Of a stretch of DNA of 64,000 nucleotides, positions 35,492-44,301 are shown in pieces. The translations under genes and the position numbers were made by a program. The first letter of the stretch is position 1. Every line of letters begins with the position of its first letter. The notes below the pieces were generated by a model. It had not been told where the DNA came from, did no database searches, and saw nothing but the letters and a program-made list of their open reading frames with translations. This DNA is from Adlercreutzia equolifaciens (GTDB taxonomy: Bacteria; Actinomycetota; Coriobacteriia; Coriobacteriales; Eggerthellaceae): assembly GCF_029076695.1 (NCBI RefSeq), contig NZ_JARFIK010000001.1, positions 1,116,001 through 1,180,000 of the forward strand. Reading direction: 5' to 3'.

Positions 35492-35521
35492 AGGGGCTCC
35501 GCTAAGGCGGAGCCCCTTTTT
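35492..35521 (+). terminator. nhaA terminator
   Basis: AGGGGCTCCGC pairs with GCGGAGCCCCT around TAAG, followed by T5. Confidence 0.88.
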
Positions 35522-35547
35522 GTTATCTGGCGAGGTCTACTCGAGGG

Positions 35548-35576
35548 TTGACGAATATACCCCCTAGGGGTATAAA
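35548..35576 (+). promoter_or_regulatory. csoR-copA promoter with CsoR-type operator
   Basis: TTGACG (35548-35553), 17 bp, TATAAA (35571-35576). The spacer and -10 contain TATACCCC-CTA-GGGGTATA (35556-35574), the G/C-rich palindrome typical of copper-sensing CsoR sites. Repressor binding would cover the promoter. Confidence 0.88.
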
Positions 35577-35632
35577 GACCTCAAGCAAAGGACTGCCCAA
35601 CGTTGTCGGGCAAACAGTAAGGAGCGGCTTCT

Positions 35633-35959
35633 ATGGAGGATCGAACGGCGGAAGCGGAGCAGCCTGGTTGCGGCTGCCGCCACAAGCATACGCCGCGCAG
35701 CGAAGCGCTGCAGGCCGATGTGCAAAAGCGACTCAACCGCGCCATCGGGCAACTGAATGGCGTGAAGGCCATGATCGACGACAACCGCTACTGCGGTGAT
35801 GTGCTCACTCAGCTGGCGGCGGCCGAATCGGCGGTGCGCCGCGTGTCGGAGCTGGTACTGGAAGAGCACATGCGCACCTGCGTGGTGGAGGAAGTGCGAC
35901 AGGGAAACGACGAGGTCATTGAAGAGGTCATGGGCCTCATGCGGCGATTCGCCAAGTAA
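35633..35959 (+). CDS. csoR: Copper-sensing repressor of the CsoR family
   Basis: A 108-residue all-helical metalloregulator. The copper ligands of CsoR (Cys-His-Cys) are in place: Cys in NRYCGDVL, and His and Cys in [10 protein letters not shown]. The N-terminal Cys/His-rich segment GCGCRHKH is an extra possible metal site. Without copper it should bind the palindrome at 35556-35574; Cu(I) would release it. ATG 35633 follows AAGGAG. It is co-transcribed with copA, 11 bp downstream. Confidence 0.93.
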   Translation: MEDRTAEAEQPGCGCRHKHTPRSEALQADVQKRLNRAIGQLNGVKAMIDDNRYCGDVLTQLAAAESAVRRVSELVLEEHMRTCVVEEVRQGNDEVIEEVMGLMRRFAK

Positions 35960-35970
35960 GGAGCAAAACT

Positions 35971-38772
35971 ATGGAAACTATCCGTTTGGCTACGGCGGTC
36001 ATGCACTGCAACAAGTGCGTGGCCAATGTGACCACCCACTACGAGGATCTTCCCGGTGTTACGGGGGTGGACGTAAGCCTTGACGGCCAGTGGGCCGATG
36101 TGACCTTCGATCCGAGTCAGGTCACGCTGGACGATCTGCTTCACGCCCTGGATGATACGAACTTCAAGGTGGCGGTCATGCCCGAAGACGGCGAGCATCC
36201 CTTCGCGGCCGAGTTGGCTGCCGATGCTGCCGAGAAGGCGGCCAAGGATAAGGCGAAGGCGGCGGAAGCGGCGCCAGGCGCCGCGCCTGCAAAGGCAGGG
36301 GGAGAAGCGAATGTGGCCGCATCGGCGTCGAGCGAATCCGCTGCCACCGCGCCCGACGAGGCCGTCAATGAGGACGGTCCGGCGGAAGCCACGCTGCGCC
36401 TGGCCATTGAGGGCATGCACTGCGCCAACTGTGCGGCCTCCATCGAGAGTCACTATCGCAAAACACCGGGCGTCGTCGATGTGGCAGTAAACTTGGCCAA
36501 TAACACGGGGCGCGTCACCTTCGATCCCGCCCAGGCCAGCGTGGACGATATGCTGCACGTGTTCGACAACTTGGCCTTCACCGCCGAGCTTATTCCCGAG
36601 GACGCGCCGCTGGTGGACGAGAAGCGCCGCGCCCGCGAGGCGGCGCGCGCCAAGCGCGATCGCTGGGTGTTCGGCGTGGCGGCGGCGCTCACGGTGCTCA
36701 TTGTGGCCATTGGCATGCTGCCCGGGGCCCACATGGCCACTGGCAACGCATTGGCTGGCCTCTTTGTGGCTGATCCCTCTCATGTGCAGGCCATGTTTGC
36801 CGCAAACATCCTGTTGCTGCTGCTTACCATCCCCGTGCAGTTCTGCTGCGGCGCTCGTTTCTACAAGGGCGCTTGGGGCTCGCTGAAAGGCGGTTCGGCC
36901 AATATGGACGTGCTGGTGGCCCTGGGCACCAGCATCGCGTTCCTGTTCTCCCTTTGGATTACGTTCCTTCCCGTGGTGACGGGCGACTGGGGTCATGGCG
37001 AGGTATCGCTGGCGGTTAACGACGGCATGCCCTATTTCGAAACCTGCGCCATGCTCATTACCTTCGTGCTGTTCGGCAAGATGCTGGAAAGCCGTGCCAA
37101 GGGAGCGACGAACCAGGCTATCGAGTCGCTCATGAACCTGACGCCGCCCACGGCCCGCGTGGTGCGCGGCGGCGAAGAGCGCGAGGTGCCGCTGGCCCAG
37201 GTGGTGGCTGGTGACACGGTACTGGTGCGGCCCGGGGAGAAGATGCCCGTGGACGGCGTGGTCACCGAAGGTGCCACGGAGGTGGACGAGTCCATGCTGA
37301 CGGGCGAGACGCTGCCGGTGGTGAAGACGGCGGGCGACGCCGTGACCGGCGGCACGCAAAACACCACGGGCTCGGTGACGGTGCGCGCCCTGCGTGTGGG
37401 GGCCGATTCCACGTTGGCGCGCATCGTGCGCGCGGTGGAGGATGCCCAGGGCACGAAGGCCCCCATCCAGCGCATCGCCGACCGTATTGCCGCGGTGTTC
37501 GTGCCGGCTATTCTCGTCATTGCCCTGATCGTGTTCTGCGTGTGGTTCTTCGCGGTGCCGCCGGCGGACGAGAGCGCGCGTCTGGTGCAGGCGCTCATGC
37601 CGGCCATCGCCGTCATCTGCGTGGCCTGCCCTTGTGCTTTGGGTCTGGCCACCCCTACCGCGCTTACCGTGGGCATGGGGAAGGGCGCCCAGTTGGGCGT
37701 GCTCATCAAGGATGGCACTGTGCTGGAAACCATGGGCAATCTGGGTGCCGCGGTGTTCGACAAGACGGGCACGCTTACCGTGGGCGAGCCACAGGTGGTG
37801 GCCTGCAGCCTTTCCGACGAGGCTCTGCGTCTGGCCGCTGCCATAGAGGCGAAAAGCGAGCATCCGCTGGCCCGTGCCGTCGTGGTCTATGCAGAAAACA
37901 AAGGAGTGGGCACTCTGCCTGCGGTAGAGAGCTTCGAGGCAATCGTCGGCGAAGGGGTCCGCGGCGTCGTCGAGGGTCATACGGTGGCTATCAGCGCGAA
38001 CGCTGCCGAGGGCGGCTCTTCGGTGACGGTTGACGGAGCACTAGAGGGTGCTATTCAGTTCCGCGACGAGCCCAAGGCCGATGCCGCCGCCACGCTGCAG
38101 GCGCTGCGTCAGGACTTCGGGGTTGCCTCCTATATGGTGACAGGTGACGCCGAGGCCACCGCCCAGGCCATCGCTGCCGAAGTGGGCATTGCTGCCGATC
38201 ATGTGTTTGCGGGTGTCAAGCCGCTGGAGAAGGCGGCCTGCGTCAGCGCTGTGAAAGGCGCCGAGGACGTGGCGCTTCTCAATGCGGCAACCGCTGCAGC
38301 CGTTAAGCAGGAGCGAAGTGATCGCCAGATGACCGAAGCAGAGCTCATGCTGCCTGAGCAGGACGGCATGTACCAGGCGGCGGTAGTGGAATCGCCCCAG
38401 CAGGCTGCTCGCGATGCGGCTGCCGGCAAGCACGCCGTGGTGGCCTTCGTGGGCGACGGCATCAACGATGCCCCGGCGCTGGCTGCGGCCGACATCGGCG
38501 TGGCCATGGCGTCTGGCACCGATGTGGCCCTCGATGCCGGCTCGGTGGTACTCATGCGCAACCGCCTGTCTGACCTGGTAGTGGCTCTGCGTCTGTCGAA
38601 GGCCACTATGCGCAAGATCAAGCAGAACCTGTTCTGGGCGCTCATCTACAACTGCATCATGATTCCCCTGGCCGCGGTGGGCATTCTGGCTCCTGCCCTG
38701 GCGGGCGCCGCTATGGCGCTTTCCAGCGTCAGCGTTGTCAGCAACTCGCTGCTGCTCAAGCGATTCAAGTAG
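35971..38772 (+). CDS. copA: Copper-exporting P1B-type ATPase with two metal-binding domains
   Basis: A 933-residue membrane pump exporting Cu(I). Two HMA domains carry the CxxC motifs MHCNKC (about residue 11) and MHCANC (about 149), separated by an Ala/Glu/Lys-rich linker (about 85-135). Later come [11 protein letters not shown] (about 552), the phosphorylation motif DKTGTLT (about 596), HPLARAVV and [10 protein letters not shown] (about 827). Between the conserved KPLEKA and GDGIND stretches there is an unusual insertion of about 45 residues (about 770-815) of Gln/Glu/Ala-rich sequence. ATG 35971 follows AAGGAG. It forms an operon with csoR. Confidence 0.95.
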   Translation: METIRLATAVMHCNKCVANVTTHYEDLPGVTGVDVSLDGQWADVTFDPSQVTLDDLLHALDDTNFKVAVMPEDGEHPFAAELAADAAEKAAKDKAKAAEAAPGAAPAKAGGEANVAASASSESAATAPDEAVNEDGPAEATLRLAIEGMHCANCAASIESHYRKTPGVVDVAVNLANNTGRVTFDPAQASVDDMLHVFDNLAFTAELIPEDAPLVDEKRRAREAARAKRDRWVFGVAAALTVLIVAIGMLPGAHMATGNALAGLFVADPSHVQAMFAANILLLLLTIPVQFCCGARFYKGAWGSLKGGSANMDVLVALGTSIAFLFSLWITFLPVVTGDWGHGEVSLAVNDGMPYFETCAMLITFVLFGKMLESRAKGATNQAIESLMNLTPPTARVVRGGEEREVPLAQVVAGDTVLVRPGEKMPVDGVVTEGATEVDESMLTGETLPVVKTAGDAVTGGTQNTTGSVTVRALRVGADSTLARIVRAVEDAQGTKAPIQRIADRIAAVFVPAILVIALIVFCVWFFAVPPADESARLVQALMPAIAVICVACPCALGLATPTALTVGMGKGAQLGVLIKDGTVLETMGNLGAAVFDKTGTLTVGEPQVVACSLSDEALRLAAAIEAKSEHPLARAVVVYAENKGVGTLPAVESFEAIVGEGVRGVVEGHTVAISANAAEGGSSVTVDGALEGAIQFRDEPKADAAATLQALRQDFGVASYMVTGDAEATAQAIAAEVGIAADHVFAGVKPLEKAACVSAVKGAEDVALLNAATAAAVKQERSDRQMTEAELMLPEQDGMYQAAVVESPQQAARDAAAGKHAVVAFVGDGINDAPALAAADIGVAMASGTDVALDAGSVVLMRNRLSDLVVALRLSKATMRKIKQNLFWALIYNCIMIPLAAVGILAPALAGAAMALSSVSVVSNSLLLKRFK

Positions 38773-38798
38773 CGGCGTCTTTCTGGCGCGAATAAACC

Positions 38799-38837
38799 AA
38801 AGGAGGCTGTCGTCGCGAAACGACAGCCTCCTTTTTT
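38799..38837. terminator. Bidirectional terminator after copA
   Basis: AAAGGAGGCTGTCGT pairs with ACGACAGCCTCCTTT around CGCGAA, then more T. Confidence 0.88.
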
Positions 38838-38863
38838 GTGTGCTGGGGGATCAATGCCAGCTG

Positions 38864-39379
38864 TTACTTCTCCATCCAGAAGCGCCAGGCGCAGTTGCAC
38901 GTTTCGTCGGTGATGTCGGGGAAACAGCTGACGCACTCGCAACGCAGGCGGTCATCAAGGGCGCGGGCGAATTCGCCATACTCCAGGATGCCCACGCTTT
39001 TGCAGGGATGGAACTCCATGCCCTTGCGTGCCCGGGCGTTCTGGACGCGGCAGTTGGTAATGCGGAAGACAAGCGAGCCGTCCTCTTCCCAAACGATCTC
39101 CCATTCGTTGGCCAGCGAGGTGCAACGCAGGGGAAGGGCCTTGGCCAGGCCTTCCAGGCCGGAGTGCTCGTCAAGATCCAGGAACGTACGCAGTCGCCGT
39201 GCCTCGCTGGGAACAAAGCGCTTCCAAGCGTTGCGGTCGTGCTCCATAGCGGTGTCCATGCCCTGCTCGCGCTCAAGGGATTGGAACCAGGTGCCGTCGA
39301 TGGCGATCAAGTCCTTTGCGGTGATCTCCAAAAGCTCGATCAGCTGCTCGCGGGTGTAGCTTTCCAGTCCTTCGGCCAT
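38864..39379 (-). CDS. Cys-rich protein of unknown function (DUF6125-like)
   Basis: The 171-residue cytosolic protein has an N-terminal helical part and a conserved-looking C-terminal half with many cysteines: CRVQNARARKGMEFHPCKSVG, then LRCECVSCFPDI and TCNCAWRF. The Cys pattern suggests a bound metal or Fe-S centre. It resembles the DUF6125 group as I remember it, which I hold only loosely; no enzymatic function can be assigned. ATG 39379 is chosen because AAGGAGG precedes it; the frame extends further upstream. It is convergent with copA and divergent from glmU. Confidence 0.7.
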   Translation of the reverse strand: MAEGLESYTREQLIELLEITAKDLIAIDGTWFQSLEREQGMDTAMEHDRNAWKRFVPSEARRLRTFLDLDEHSGLEGLAKALPLRCTSLANEWEIVWEEDGSLVFRITNCRVQNARARKGMEFHPCKSVGILEYGEFARALDDRLRCECVSCFPDITDETCNCAWRFWMEK

Positions 39380-39497
39380 GGTTCCTCCTTGGGCGCATCG
39401 ACAGTGGCTCTTCCTGTGATTATAGGGCCCTTGCGCTATACTGAACCAATTGGAATTAGGCGCATCCGTGCGCGTAACAGCTATAGAAGGGCCGTCC

Positions 39498-40874
39498 ATG
39501 GAAACTGCTGCCATTGTTCTTGCTGCCGGTGCCGGTACGCGCATGAAGTCGAAGAAGCCGAAGGTGGTTCACGAGGTGCTGGGTCGTCCGCTCGTGCGCT
39601 GGGTGGTTGAAGCGGCCAAGGACGCCGGGGCCGACAAAGTGGTGGCTGTCGTGGGTCACCAACGCGAGCAGGTTATTCCCCTGGTGGAAGGTGACGCTCT
39701 GGTGGCGGTGCAGCAGCAGCAGCGCGGCACGGCCGACGCTGTGCTGGCGGCCAAAGAGGCCCTGGGGGATTTCGACGGCGCCGTCGTGGTGCTCTCGGGC
39801 GACAGCCCGCTCATTCGCCCCGAGACCATCGCCGAGATGGTGGCCCTCCGCGAGGAACACCAGGCCGCCGTGGTGGTGCTCACCATGGAGCTGGCAAACC
39901 CCTTCGGCTATGGTCGCATTGTGCGCGACGGCGCCGGCGAGGTGGAGCGCATTGTGGAGCAGAAGGACGCCACGGCCGAAGAGGCGGCCATTACCGAGTG
40001 CAACTCTGGTTTCTACTGCTTTGACGCCCAGGCGCTTTTCGAGGCGCTGGCCCAGGTGGACTCCAACAACGCTCAAGGCGAGTTCTATCTTACCGACGTG
40101 CTGGGCATTGCCCGGGCAGCGGGACGTCCCGTGCTGGCCTACAAGACCGACGATGCCGAACAGTGCCTGGGCGTGAACTCCCGCGGCCAGCTGGCCCAGG
40201 CCACCAAGGTCATGCAGCGGCGCATCAATGCCCAGCATATGGCCGGCGGCGTCACCATGATGGACCCCGATACGGTCTGGATTGGCCCCGAGGTGACCAT
40301 CGATCCCGACGTGGAGCTGCTGCCGAACGTCATGCTCATGGGCGCCACCACGATTGGCGAGGACAGCGTAGTGGGCCCCAATACGCGCCTGACCGACACC
40401 CGCGTCGGTCGCGGTTGCGTCATCGACGAGACCGTGGCCATCGAAGCGCAAATCGACGACGGCGCCACCTGCGGTCCGCGTGCTTACTTGCGTCCGGCGG
40501 CCCATTTGTGCGAAGGGGCCAAGGCCGGAACCCACGTGGAAATCAAGAAATCCACTATTGGCAAGGGCTCGAAGGTGCCGCACCTTTCCTACATTGGCGA
40601 CACCACCATGGGCGAGGGCGTGAACATCGGCGCTGGCTCCATCACCTGCAACTACGACGGCGCCAACAAGTGGCCCACGGTCATCGAGGACCGTGCCTTC
40701 ATCGGCAGCGACACCATGATGGTGGCCCCCGTCACCATCGGCGAGGGGGCGCTCGTCGGCGCGGGCTCCACCATCACCAAGGATGTGGCTCCGGGGGCTT
40801 TGGCCCTGGGTCGCGCCAAGCAGCAGCAGGTAGAAGGCTGGGTGGCCGCTCACCCCATCGAGAAAAAGAAGTAG
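39498..40874 (+). CDS. glmU: Bifunctional GlcNAc-1-P uridyltransferase / GlcN-1-P acetyltransferase
   Basis: The 458-residue enzyme makes UDP-N-acetylglucosamine for the cell wall. The N-terminal nucleotidyltransferase has LAAGAGTRMKSKKPK and QRGTADAVL. The C-terminal left-handed beta-helix acetyltransferase has repeated hexapeptides (GEGVNIGAGSITCNYDG, GEGALVGAGSTITKDV). ATG 39498 follows GAAGGG; the longer frame from 39450 is not conserved. TATACT at 39437-39442 is a probable -10. It is monocistronic, with a terminator after it. Confidence 0.96.
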   Translation: METAAIVLAAGAGTRMKSKKPKVVHEVLGRPLVRWVVEAAKDAGADKVVAVVGHQREQVIPLVEGDALVAVQQQQRGTADAVLAAKEALGDFDGAVVVLSGDSPLIRPETIAEMVALREEHQAAVVVLTMELANPFGYGRIVRDGAGEVERIVEQKDATAEEAAITECNSGFYCFDAQALFEALAQVDSNNAQGEFYLTDVLGIARAAGRPVLAYKTDDAEQCLGVNSRGQLAQATKVMQRRINAQHMAGGVTMMDPDTVWIGPEVTIDPDVELLPNVMLMGATTIGEDSVVGPNTRLTDTRVGRGCVIDETVAIEAQIDDGATCGPRAYLRPAAHLCEGAKAGTHVEIKKSTIGKGSKVPHLSYIGDTTMGEGVNIGAGSITCNYDGANKWPTVIEDRAFIGSDTMMVAPVTIGEGALVGAGSTITKDVAPGALALGRAKQQQVEGWVAAHPIEKKK

Positions 40875-40917
40875 GGGAGCGCCGGCGAACCGCGTCATCG
40901 CTCCTTTCCTTTACGAA

Positions 40918-40961
40918 AAAGCCGCCGACCCACTGCGGAAAGACAGCGGGTCGGCGGCTTT
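40918..40961. terminator. Bidirectional terminator after glmU
   Basis: AAAGCCGCCGACCC (40918-40931) pairs with GGGTCGGCGGCTTT (40948-40961). Confidence 0.87.
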
Positions 40962-40982
40962 GTTGATACAGGGGGATGATGC

Positions 40983-42464
40983 TTAGGCCTGTACGGCCTC
41001 GGCGGCGTTCTGGCCGGCGAAGCGGCCGGAGGTGTAGGCGTAGTTGAGGCCGCAGCCGCCTGCCGGATAGTCGTCGTAGATGAAGGAGCCGCAGCTCACT
41101 TCGCCCACGGCATACAGGCCGGGGATGACCTGCTCTTCCTCATCCAACACTTCGAAATCGGTGTTCACGTGGTAGCCGCCGAAGCTGCCGTGGGTGCACA
41201 CGCCCATGGTGAGCACGTAGTAGGGGGCCTTGTCCAAGACGACCAGGTTCTCGGCCTTCTTGCCGTACTCGGTGTCGCTGCCGGCTTTGGCCAGCGCGTT
41301 GTAGGCCTCAAGTTGCTTCTGGGCGGCTGCGCCGTCTACCTTCAGCTTGTCAGCGGCCTCGGCCACCGTGTCGCCCTTGGCGAAGTAGCCCTTGTCCAGG
41401 CCCATCTGGAAAGCGGCGGCCAGCTTGTCGTCCAAAGCGTCGACCATGGCCTGATCGTAGACGGCGTAGAAAGCCTGATCGGGGAAGTGCGCCACGGTGT
41501 AGTACACATCGTGGGTCTGTCCGTCCTCGTTGACGAAACGCTTGCCGTCGGAGTTGATCCAAAGCGCCTTCTTGTCGATGAGCTTCGACTGGCCGGCCTC
41601 GACGGGACAGGCAAGGATGCCGTTGGTGCCGCCGTGGCCCAAATAAGCTGCGCCGATATCGAGCCCCATTTGCAGGCCTTCGCCCGTGCAACCCGGGCTC
41701 ACCTCCGTGTAGACGCCCTTGTAGTCGGGGCAGTACTCGGCGATCATCTCATCATTGCGGCAGAACCCGCCCGTGGCCAGAATGGTGCGCTTGGCTTGGT
41801 ATTCAATGAGGTTGCGATGACCTTCCAGGGCCATGACGCCTTCCACCGCGCCATCGTCGCTCACAATGAGCGAATCGGCCTCGGTGTTGAAGACGAACTG
41901 CACGCCAGCGTCCTTGGCGGCCTGGGTAACCGCCGCGAGGGCTACCTCGTCACGGTCGTCAATGCTGTGTCCGCGCGGGACGGTGTCGCTGCCCTTGGGC
42001 GAGACCTCTTCCTTGAACGGTACGCCCAGGGTTTGCAGCCAGTCGATGGTCTCGCCGAAATGCTCGGCGCAGAACTTCTGCATGGCGGGATCCAGCTTGT
42101 CGCCGCCGCGCGTCATAAAGTAGGCCAGCAACGCCTCCGGGGTATCGTCAATACCTTGGGCCTTCTGCAACTGGGTGCCGGCGCCGTAGAGGGTGCCGAT
42201 GGCCAACGCGCTCGACCCCGACTGCCAGGCGGCTTTGTCGATGAGGATGGTATGCGCACCCGCAGAGGCTGCTTGCAGGGCGGCCGATGTGCCTGCGGCT
42301 CCTGCGCCTACCACCAGCACATCGCAGGTGACGGTTTGGGACGGCGTGGAGCTGACGGTGGTGCGCGGCGCAGCGCAGCCGAAGAGTCCGAGGGCGGCAA
42401 AAGCCGTGGTGCCGGCGGCCAGGCGCACGAAGGCGCGGCGGGAAAGGGAACGAGACTGAGTCAT
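40983..42464 (-). CDS. Tat-exported FAD-dependent reductase/dehydrogenase, third copy
   Basis: This 493-residue FAD_binding_2 flavoprotein is shorter than the other two. The twin-arginine motif SRRAFV (8-13) and lipobox LFGC (27-30) predict Tat export and a lipid anchor. The FAD motif is GAGAAG, and the C-terminal active-site region reads YDDYPAGGCGLNYAYTSGR. The fumarate-reductase arginine motif NRLGGN is missing, so the substrate is unknown. No LuxR regulator is adjacent; the divergent neighbour is prs. ATG 42464 follows AAGGAGG. Confidence 0.87.
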   Translation of the reverse strand: MTQSRSLSRRAFVRLAAGTTAFAALGLFGCAAPRTTVSSTPSQTVTCDVLVVGAGAAGTSAALQAASAGAHTILIDKAAWQSGSSALAIGTLYGAGTQLQKAQGIDDTPEALLAYFMTRGGDKLDPAMQKFCAEHFGETIDWLQTLGVPFKEEVSPKGSDTVPRGHSIDDRDEVALAAVTQAAKDAGVQFVFNTEADSLIVSDDGAVEGVMALEGHRNLIEYQAKRTILATGGFCRNDEMIAEYCPDYKGVYTEVSPGCTGEGLQMGLDIGAAYLGHGGTNGILACPVEAGQSKLIDKKALWINSDGKRFVNEDGQTHDVYYTVAHFPDQAFYAVYDQAMVDALDDKLAAAFQMGLDKGYFAKGDTVAEAADKLKVDGAAAQKQLEAYNALAKAGSDTEYGKKAENLVVLDKAPYYVLTMGVCTHGSFGGYHVNTDFEVLDEEEQVIPGLYAVGEVSCGSFIYDDYPAGGCGLNYAYTSGRFAGQNAAEAVQA

Positions 42465-42759
42465 GGGATCCTCCTTGAATGATGGTACAGGGCGCCTGAT
42501 TCGGAGGGGCCGACGCGAAAAGAACGGGCTGTCGGATCAAGCGGCAACTTCATCATAGAAAGGCGAATGACTCATCGGTGGGCGATCTTCTCAAGGTTTC
42601 GCGTTCGTCAGATTCCTGTATCCGATACGCAGAAAAGCCGCATCGCGTCGGGCGCCGAGAGGAGTTTTCCGCTTCGCAGCCTGTTTCTTGTCGCGGCCTG
42701 CTTGGCGACGTACTACAATGGAGCCAACCAGCAAGTTCCTATAGAAGGGATACCTGTCC

Positions 42760-43725
42760 ATGACCGAGATGACCAAGCGCATGATCCTGTTCTCCGGCTC
42801 GGTGAACCCCGAGCTTTCCGAGGAAATCGCGAAGTACCTGAACGTGAACTTGGGCAACATCAAGCACGAGAAGTTCGCCAACGGCGAGATTTACGCCCGC
42901 TACCAGGAGTCCATCCGTGGCGCCGATGTGTTCCTCATCCAATCGGTGTGCGCTTCCGAAGGCTTCGATGTGAACGATGCGCTCATGGAGCTGCTCATCA
43001 TGGCCGATGCGGCCAAGCGTGCCAGCGCCCGCTCCATCTCGGCGGTTATTGCCCACTACGGCTATGCGCGCCAGGATCGCAAGGCCGCTCCGCGCGAGCC
43101 CATTACGGCGAAGCTCGTGGCCGATCTGCTGACGGTGTCCGGCGTGGACAACGTCATCACGGTGGATCTGCATCAGGACGCCATCCAGGGTTTCTTCGAC
43201 ATTCCCGTGAACCATATGACGGCCATGCCCATCTTCGTGGACTACTTCAAGAACAAGGGTTTCGATCCCGACCGTCTCTGCGTAGTGTCGCCCGATGTGG
43301 GTCGCGCCAAGGCGGCGAAGAAGTTCTCCACCGCCCTCGATTGCGATATCGCCATCATGCACAAGGACCGTCCGAAGCACAATCAGGCCGAGATCACGGC
43401 ACTGATCGGCGACGTCACGGACAAGATCTGCATTCTGAACGACGACATGATCGACACGGCCGGCTCGCTGGTGGCGGCGGCCCAGACGCTGAAGGCCAAG
43501 GGAGCCGCCGAGGTGTACGCCTGTGCCACCCATGGTCTGTTCTCCGGCCCCGCTTACGAGCGTCTGGAGAACTCGCCCATCGAGGAAGTGGTGGTTACCA
43601 ACGCGGTGCCCGTGCCGCTGGCGCGCCAGACCGGCAAGATCAAGGTGCTGTCCATCGCGCCGCTGTTCGCTCAGACCATCGACGTGGTGTACAACAACGG
43701 CAGCATCGGAAAGCTTTTTGAATAA
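42760..43725 (+). CDS. prs: Ribose-phosphate pyrophosphokinase
   Basis: The 321-residue enzyme makes PRPP for nucleotide, His and Trp synthesis. Motifs include FSGSVNPELSEEIAKYL, the PRPP loop DDMIDTAGSLVAAA, YGYARQDRKAAPREPI and VYNNGSIGKLFE at the end. ATG 42760 follows AGAAGGG. TACAAT at 42714-42719 is a likely -10. The stop codon TAA is directly followed by the ATG of pth. Confidence 0.96.
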   Translation: MTEMTKRMILFSGSVNPELSEEIAKYLNVNLGNIKHEKFANGEIYARYQESIRGADVFLIQSVCASEGFDVNDALMELLIMADAAKRASARSISAVIAHYGYARQDRKAAPREPITAKLVADLLTVSGVDNVITVDLHQDAIQGFFDIPVNHMTAMPIFVDYFKNKGFDPDRLCVVSPDVGRAKAAKKFSTALDCDIAIMHKDRPKHNQAEITALIGDVTDKICILNDDMIDTAGSLVAAAQTLKAKGAAEVYACATHGLFSGPAYERLENSPIEEVVVTNAVPVPLARQTGKIKVLSIAPLFAQTIDVVYNNGSIGKLFE

Positions 43726-44286
43726 ATGTATCTGATAGCAGGCCTGGGGAATCCTGGGGAGGAATACGAGCATACGCGGCATAATGCCGGTTTCGATACG
43801 GTGGATGCCCTGGCTGAAGAGCTGGGCGTGCGCTATTGGAAGAACGAGGGCGGCGCGCTGACCGCGAAGGCCAGCTATCATGGTCACGAGCTTCTGTTGG
43901 TGAAGCCCCAAAGTTTTATGAACACGTCGGGCGGCCCCGTCAGCAAGTTGGCGAAAGCCTACAAGGTGGCGCCCGATCATCTCATTGTGGTTCATGACGA
44001 GCTGGACATCGACCCGGGCACCATTCGCGTGAAGTTCGGCGGCGGTCATGCGGGCCACAACGGCTTGCGCTCCATCTGCGACAAGCTGGGCACGCGCGAT
44101 TGGTTCCGCGTCCGCATCGGCATCGGCCGGCCGCCGGGACGCAAGCCGGTGGTGGACTGGGTGCTGTCGGTGCCCCGCAGCAAAGACGATACCGAGGCTT
44201 TCGAGCACGCCGTGGATCAAGGCGCCCAGGCTGTGCTCTTCCTTATTGATAACGGCCTTGAGAAAACGCAGGCCAAGTTCAACTAA
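43726..44286 (+). CDS. pth: Peptidyl-tRNA hydrolase
   Basis: A 186-residue esterase that frees tRNA from dropped-off peptidyl-tRNA. MYLIAGLGNPGEEYEHTRHNAGF carries the catalytic His; KPQSFMNTSGGPV, HDELDIDPG and GGHAGHNGLRSI complete the site. ATG follows the prs stop without a gap, implying translational coupling. Confidence 0.96.
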   Translation: MYLIAGLGNPGEEYEHTRHNAGFDTVDALAEELGVRYWKNEGGALTAKASYHGHELLLVKPQSFMNTSGGPVSKLAKAYKVAPDHLIVVHDELDIDPGTIRVKFGGGHAGHNGLRSICDKLGTRDWFRVRIGIGRPPGRKPVVDWVLSVPRSKDDTEAFEHAVDQGAQAVLFLIDNGLEKTQAKFN

Positions 44287-44301
44287 GGAAGAGGTTTCGC
44301 C

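Noticed and set aside
35809-37980. 723-codon minus-strand open frame opposite csoR/copA
   Set aside because: Shadow of the copA frame in high-GC DNA; His/Arg-rich, no domains.
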